The notes below the pieces were generated by a model. It saw only the letters and a list, made by a program, of their open reading frames with translations, ran no database searches and was not told the DNA's origin. Shown piece after piece: positions 6,461-8,385 of a stretch of 8,385 nucleotides of DNA. Position numbers and translations under genes: made by a program. Position 1 is the stretch's first letter; each line of letters starts with the position of its first letter. Origin of the DNA: Betaproteobacteria bacterium (GTDB lineage: Bacteria > Pseudomonadota > Gammaproteobacteria > Burkholderiales > Burkholderiaceae_C); contig RFTR01000085.1 in the NCBI GenBank assembly GCA_009923345.1, positions 1-8,385 of the forward strand, written 5' to 3'.

Positions 6461-6595
6461 TTAGACAGCGAGACGTTTGCGACCTTTGGCACGGCGCGCG
6501 TTGATTACAGCACGACCGCCACGGGTTTTCATGCGAACCAAAAAGCCGTGCGTACGAGCGCGGCGGGTTTTAGAGGGTTGGTAAGTGCGTTTCAT
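6461..6595 (-). CDS. rpmH: 50S ribosomal protein L34
   Basis: The 44-residue L34: MKRTYQPSKTRRARTHGF at the start, then RMKTRGGRAVINARRAKGRKRL, ending in AV. It is extremely basic, at the exact length and sequence pattern of the family, and binds 23S rRNA in the large subunit. The ATG at 6595 has GGAA five bases upstream (6601-6604). A longer open frame continues upstream to 6856 but has no family similarity. The gene heads the rpmH-rnpA-yidD-yidC-mnmE cluster and is preceded by a good sigma-70 promoter at 6639-6667. It is divergent from dnaA. Confidence 0.98.
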   Translation of the reverse strand: MKRTYQPSKTRRARTHGFLVRMKTRGGRAVINARRAKGRKRLAV

Positions 6596-6614
6596 GGTAA
6601 TTCCAAATACAGGC

Positions 6615-6629
6615 CCCTGTGAATCAGGG
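6615..6629 (-). other. Small leader hairpin ahead of rpmH
   Basis: CCCTG (6615-6619) and CAGGG (6625-6629) can pair around a five-base loop in the predicted rpmH leader. An overlapping alternative stem, ACAGG (6609-6613) with CCTGT (6616-6620), uses the same bases, so the two are mutually exclusive. The stems are short, so a regulatory role is only a possibility. Confidence 0.25.
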
Positions 6630-6638
6630 AAACCATAA

Positions 6639-6667
6639 ATTATCGCAAATTTTCGCTTGGTCGGCAA
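6639..6667 (-). promoter_or_regulatory. Sigma-70 promoter for rpmH-rnpA-yidD-yidC-mnmE
   Basis: On the minus strand, TTGCCG (6662-6667; four of six to TTGACA) is separated by exactly 17 bases from GATAAT (6639-6644; five of six to TATAAT). Transcription would begin near 6632, giving a leader of about 37 bases before the rpmH ATG. It is the best-spaced promoter match I found in the window, and it is placed where the operon needs one. Confidence 0.6.
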
Positions 6668-6707
6668 TAAATGTTGCTTTTTATGGGGGGTGTCATCGTT
6701 TGCGGCC

Positions 6708-6730
6708 GTAAGGCAGTGACACTGCCTTAC
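6708..6730. repeat. Perfect 23-bp palindrome in the rpmH-dnaA gap
   Basis: GTAAGGCAGTG (6708-6718) is mirrored exactly by CACTGCCTTAC (6720-6730) around a single central A (6719). As RNA or cruciform it gives a ten-pair stem with a three-base loop. It is not followed by a T-tract on either strand (TCTTCTGTTG on plus), so it is a poor terminator. It does not match the parS consensus (TGTTTCACGTGAAACA). It may be an operator for a dimeric regulator. Confidence 0.8.
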
Positions 6731-6817
6731 TCTTCTGTTGTTTTCATTCTTTGAGCGCGTTTTTAAATATGCTGCTAAGTTGGCTTTAGGGTTAACCTGA
6801 TTTGCTACTTTTTTGCC

Positions 6818-6826
6818 TGTGGATAA
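6818..6826 (-). promoter_or_regulatory. DnaA box, perfect match
   Basis: TGTGGATAA on the plus strand is TTATCCACA on the minus strand, the consensus high-affinity DnaA box. It overlaps GATAAT (6822-6827), a five-of-six -10 hexamer for plus-strand transcription into dnaA, although no well-spaced -35 is evident. If that -10 is used, DnaA binding here would repress its own gene. Confidence 0.8.
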
Positions 6827-6867
6827 TTTTTTGATAAAGTACCTTACTGCGCCCATTTTTGGGCCAT

Positions 6868-6876
6868 CTATCCACA
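6868..6876 (+). promoter_or_regulatory. DnaA box, one mismatch
   Basis: CTATCCACA differs from TTATCCACA only at the first base. It lies 12 bases before the dnaA ATG, in opposite orientation to the box at 6818, and could block transcription or translation start when bound. Confidence 0.6.
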
Positions 6877-6888
6877 GAACAAAAACAC

Positions 6889-8301
6889 ATGGTCCACGGT
6901 ATTTCTTCGTTGCCTTCAGATGGCGCTACACCAGCTTCGGGCGATGGTTTGTGGCAATCTTGCGTGGACCAATTGGCGCAGGAATTGCCCGAGCAGCAGT
7001 TCAATACCTGGATCAAGCCTCTGCGCGCGACGGTCTCTTCAGACCTTTCTAAGGTCGTTGTTTTGGTGGGAAATCGCTTCAAACTGGACTGGGTTCGCGC
7101 CCAGTATGCGTCGCGGATTGCAGCGCTCTTACAACAGTTTTTTGGCCAATCTATTCAGTTAGAGTTAGCAATTACTCCCAAAGAAGAGCAAGCTAGGCCT
7201 CAAGTTGTTAGTTATACACACGAAGTTGAGTCCTTGCCAGAAGCTTTTGTTGGGATTGAAGAAAATACCCCAACCGGTCCGCGCAATCGGCTCAATACAG
7301 CTTTGACGTTCGACAGCCTGGTCGAAGGTACGGCTAACCGGATGGCGCGTGCCGCCGCGATGCATGTGGCGACCATGCCGGGGCAACTTTATAACCCTTT
7401 ATTCATTTACGGGGGGGTGGGTTTAGGCAAAACCCATTTGGTCCATGCTGTGGGTAACAAGCTGCTCCAAGAGCGGCCCGACGCCAAAGTTCTCTACATC
7501 CATGCAGAGCAGTTTGTCTCAGATGTGGTTAAGGCCTATCAACGCAAGACTTTTGACGAGTTCAAGGCGCGATATCACTCGCTAGACCTTCTATTAATCG
7601 ATGATGTTCAGTTTTTTGCTAACAAAGAACGTACGCAGGAAGAGTTTTTCAATGCATTTGAAGCGCTTTTAGCTAAAAAATCTCACATTGTGATGACCAG
7701 TGACACTTATCCCAAAGGACTCACCGACATCCATGAACGCTTGGTTTCACGGTTCGACGCGGGGCTCACTGTGGCGATCGAGTCACCCGAGCTGGAAATG
7801 CGCGTGGCTATTTTGATTAGTAAAGCGCGCCATGAAAACGCAGATATGCCTGAAGAAGTGGCCTTTTTTGTAGCTAAAAACGTGCGCTCGAACGTACGCG
7901 AGCTTGAAGGTGCTTTGCGAAAAATCTTGGCTTATTCGCGTTTTAACCAAAAAGAAATCTCGATTCAGCTGGCTCGCGATGCGCTGCGGGACTTGTTATC
8001 GATTCAAAATCGCCAGATTTCTGTAGAAAACATCCAAAAAACCGTAGCTGACTATTACAAGATCAAAGTCGCGGACATGTATTCGAAAAAAAGGCCCGCA
8101 TCAATTGCCAGGCCTCGTCAAATTGCTATGTATTTGGCCAAGGAGCTTACCCAAAAGAGTTTGCCTGAGATTGGTGAACTATTTGGCGGGCGCGACCACA
8201 CCACAGTTTTGCATGCGGTTCGCAAGATAGGTGCAGAGCGTCAGCAGCTTGCCGATTTAAACCAGCAATTGCATGTTTTAGAACAAACACTCAAAGGATA
8301 A
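6889..8301 (+). CDS. dnaA: Chromosomal replication initiator protein DnaA
   Basis: A 470-residue AAA+ initiator that binds DnaA boxes and melts the origin. Domain I is about residues 20-95 (LWQSCVDQLAQELPEQQFNTW). A short linker domain II (about 96-135) leads to domain III: Walker A GGVGLGKT (175-182), Walker B LLLIDD (234-239), sensor 1 VMTSD (268-272), a probable arginine finger Arg288 in LVSRF, and sensor 2 Arg337 in NVRELEGAL. Domain IV carries RPRQIAMYLAKEL (408-420) and the DNA-binding GGRDHTTV (433-440). All key residues are present. I chose the ATG at 6889. A TTG at 6859 would add ten residues but overlaps the DnaA box at 6868. No clear Shine-Dalgarno precedes the ATG. The gene diverges from rpmH, and dnaN is expected beyond the window. 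Confidence 0.97.
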   Translation: MVHGISSLPSDGATPASGDGLWQSCVDQLAQELPEQQFNTWIKPLRATVSSDLSKVVVLVGNRFKLDWVRAQYASRIAALLQQFFGQSIQLELAITPKEEQARPQVVSYTHEVESLPEAFVGIEENTPTGPRNRLNTALTFDSLVEGTANRMARAAAMHVATMPGQLYNPLFIYGGVGLGKTHLVHAVGNKLLQERPDAKVLYIHAEQFVSDVVKAYQRKTFDEFKARYHSLDLLLIDDVQFFANKERTQEEFFNAFEALLAKKSHIVMTSDTYPKGLTDIHERLVSRFDAGLTVAIESPELEMRVAILISKARHENADMPEEVAFFVAKNVRSNVRELEGALRKILAYSRFNQKEISIQLARDALRDLLSIQNRQISVENIQKTVADYYKIKVADMYSKKRPASIARPRQIAMYLAKELTQKSLPEIGELFGGRDHTTVLHAVRKIGAERQQLADLNQQLHVLEQTLKG

Positions 8302-8308
8302 AAAACAA

Positions 8309-8317
8309 TTTGTATAA
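8309..8317 (-). promoter_or_regulatory. DnaA box, one mismatch
   Basis: TTTGTATAA reads TTATACAAA on the minus strand, differing from TTATNCACA at one base. It starts eight bases after the dnaA stop codon. Confidence 0.4.
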
Positions 8318-8348
8318 GTCTGGGGATAGTTTATGAATAACGGTCTAG

Positions 8349-8357
8349 TTATCCACA
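8349..8357 (+). promoter_or_regulatory. DnaA box, perfect match
   Basis: TTATCCACA on the plus strand is an exact consensus DnaA box 47 bases after the dnaA stop. The eight-base word GTTATCCA is repeated at 8377-8384. Confidence 0.8.
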
Positions 8358-8363
8358 GATTTG

Positions 8364-8375
8364 TTGAAATTTCAA
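8364..8375. repeat. 12-bp AT-rich palindrome between DnaA boxes
   Basis: TTGAAATTTCAA is a perfect palindrome lying between the full box at 8349 and the cut-off box at 8378. Its AT-richness fits an easily melted origin element, but its role is unknown. Confidence 0.5.
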
Positions 8376-8377
8376 AG

Positions 8378-8385
8378 TTATCCAT
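8378..8385 (+). promoter_or_regulatory. Likely DnaA box cut by the window edge
   Basis: TTATCCAT runs to the last base of the window and matches the first seven bases of TTATCCACA. The ninth base is not visible, so it has at least one mismatch. Confidence 0.4.

Larger units (their letters stand above)
6596..6888. other. Divergent rpmH-dnaA intergenic region, candidate replication origin or dnaA control region
   Basis: A 293-base non-coding gap between rpmH (minus) and dnaA (plus). It holds the rpmH promoter and leader (6596-6667), a G6 run (6685-6690), a 23-bp palindrome (6708-6730), an AT-rich stretch (about 6731-6840), a perfect DnaA box (6818-6826) and a near-perfect one (6868-6876). In some bacteria, such as pseudomonads, the chromosomal origin lies in this gap; in others the dnaA-dnaN gap serves. 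Two strong boxes are few for a full origin, so it could equally be just the autoregulated dnaA promoter. Confidence 0.5.
8302..8385. other. Start of the gap after dnaA, candidate origin segment (cut by window edge)
   Basis: At least 84 non-coding, AT-rich bases follow dnaA. They hold one perfect DnaA box (8349-8357), one box with a single mismatch (8309-8317), a cut-off box at the right edge and a 12-bp palindrome (8364-8375). This is the usual position of the dnaA-dnaN intergenic origin in many bacteria. There is no terminator before the edge, so read-through into the next gene, probably dnaN, is likely. Confidence 0.5.

Noticed and set aside
6640..6648. TTATCGCAA as a possible DnaA box
   Set aside because: It has three mismatches to the consensus and is better explained as part of the rpmH -10 element.
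6708..6730. Palindrome as an intrinsic terminator or parS site
   Set aside because: No T-tract follows on either strand, it lies between divergent genes, and the sequence does not resemble parS.
6671..6754. A 27-codon plus-strand ORF (MLLFMGGVIV...) covering the palindrome
   Set aside because: It is short, has no good ribosome site and runs through a palindrome and the region behind the rpmH promoter; probably chance.
6596..6856. Upstream extension of the rpmH frame to 131 codons
   Set aside because: L34 is 44 residues with a fixed MKRTYQPS start; the extension crosses the promoter and palindrome and has no similarity to anything I know.
6859..6888. TTG start giving DnaA ten extra residues
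   Set aside because: The ATG at 6889 gives a normal N-terminus, and the extension overlaps a DnaA box; it cannot be fully excluded without peptide data.
8321..8329. TGGGGATAG as a DnaA box
   Set aside because: Two mismatches to the consensus; too weak to annotate on its own.
1..8385. Undescribed mobile, defence or CRISPR-like system
   Set aside because: Every large open frame is accounted for by well-known housekeeping families or is their antisense shadow; no transposase, integrase, direct-repeat array or tRNA gene was seen.

Overview
The window looks like the dnaA/rpmH replication-origin region of a betaproteobacterium, most likely a Burkholderiales member close to Comamonadaceae. The basis is recalled family character, not a search: the YidC core and its C-terminal ending (GVPPQFNLPKF), the RnpA motif (KRWAKRAVTRNLIKRQ), the DnaA N-terminus (ELPEQQFNTWIKPL) and the glycine-rich tail of an RNA-binding protein. 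Base composition looks moderate (near 50% GC by eye, not computed), which is low for that family.

Layout. (1) Positions 1-135 hold the glycine-rich C-terminus of a plus-strand gene cut by the window edge, probably an RRM-type RNA-binding protein. It converges on the minus-strand genes across an intrinsic terminator at 164-189. (2) Positions 174-2379 (minus) hold a tight three-gene cassette for LPS inner-core Kdo supply and LPS export: kdsD, kdsC, lptC, joined by stop/start overlaps. (3) Positions 2454-6595 (minus) hold the classic rpmH-rnpA-yidD-yidC-mnmE cluster. It covers ribosomal protein L34, the RNase P protein, two membrane-insertion factors and a tRNA-modification GTPase. (4) Positions 6596-6888 are a divergent intergenic region with a good rpmH promoter, a perfect 23-bp palindrome and DnaA boxes. 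(5) Positions 6889-8301 (plus) hold dnaA. (6) Positions 8302-8385 are the start of the dnaA downstream gap, with more DnaA boxes and a 12-bp AT-rich palindrome; dnaN would be expected beyond the edge but is not visible.

How it fits together. The two arms diverge from the rpmH-dnaA gap, so if replication starts there or just after dnaA, all complete genes are read in the direction of fork movement. The minus-strand genes are translation and envelope housekeeping functions with very tight junctions (ATGA, ATGA, a 12-nt gap, then TGATG and ATGA), so much of the arm is probably co-expressed and translationally coupled. The two operons are separated by a 74-bp gap. The Kdo/LPS cassette stops at lptC, with the terminator hairpin built over the lptC stop codon. 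The usual lptA and lptB partners are therefore not adjacent.

I found no mobile element, CRISPR array, tRNA, rRNA or defence-like system, and no convincing undescribed system. The most interesting unexplained signals are the 23-bp palindrome in the rpmH-dnaA gap and the lptC stop/terminator arrangement.
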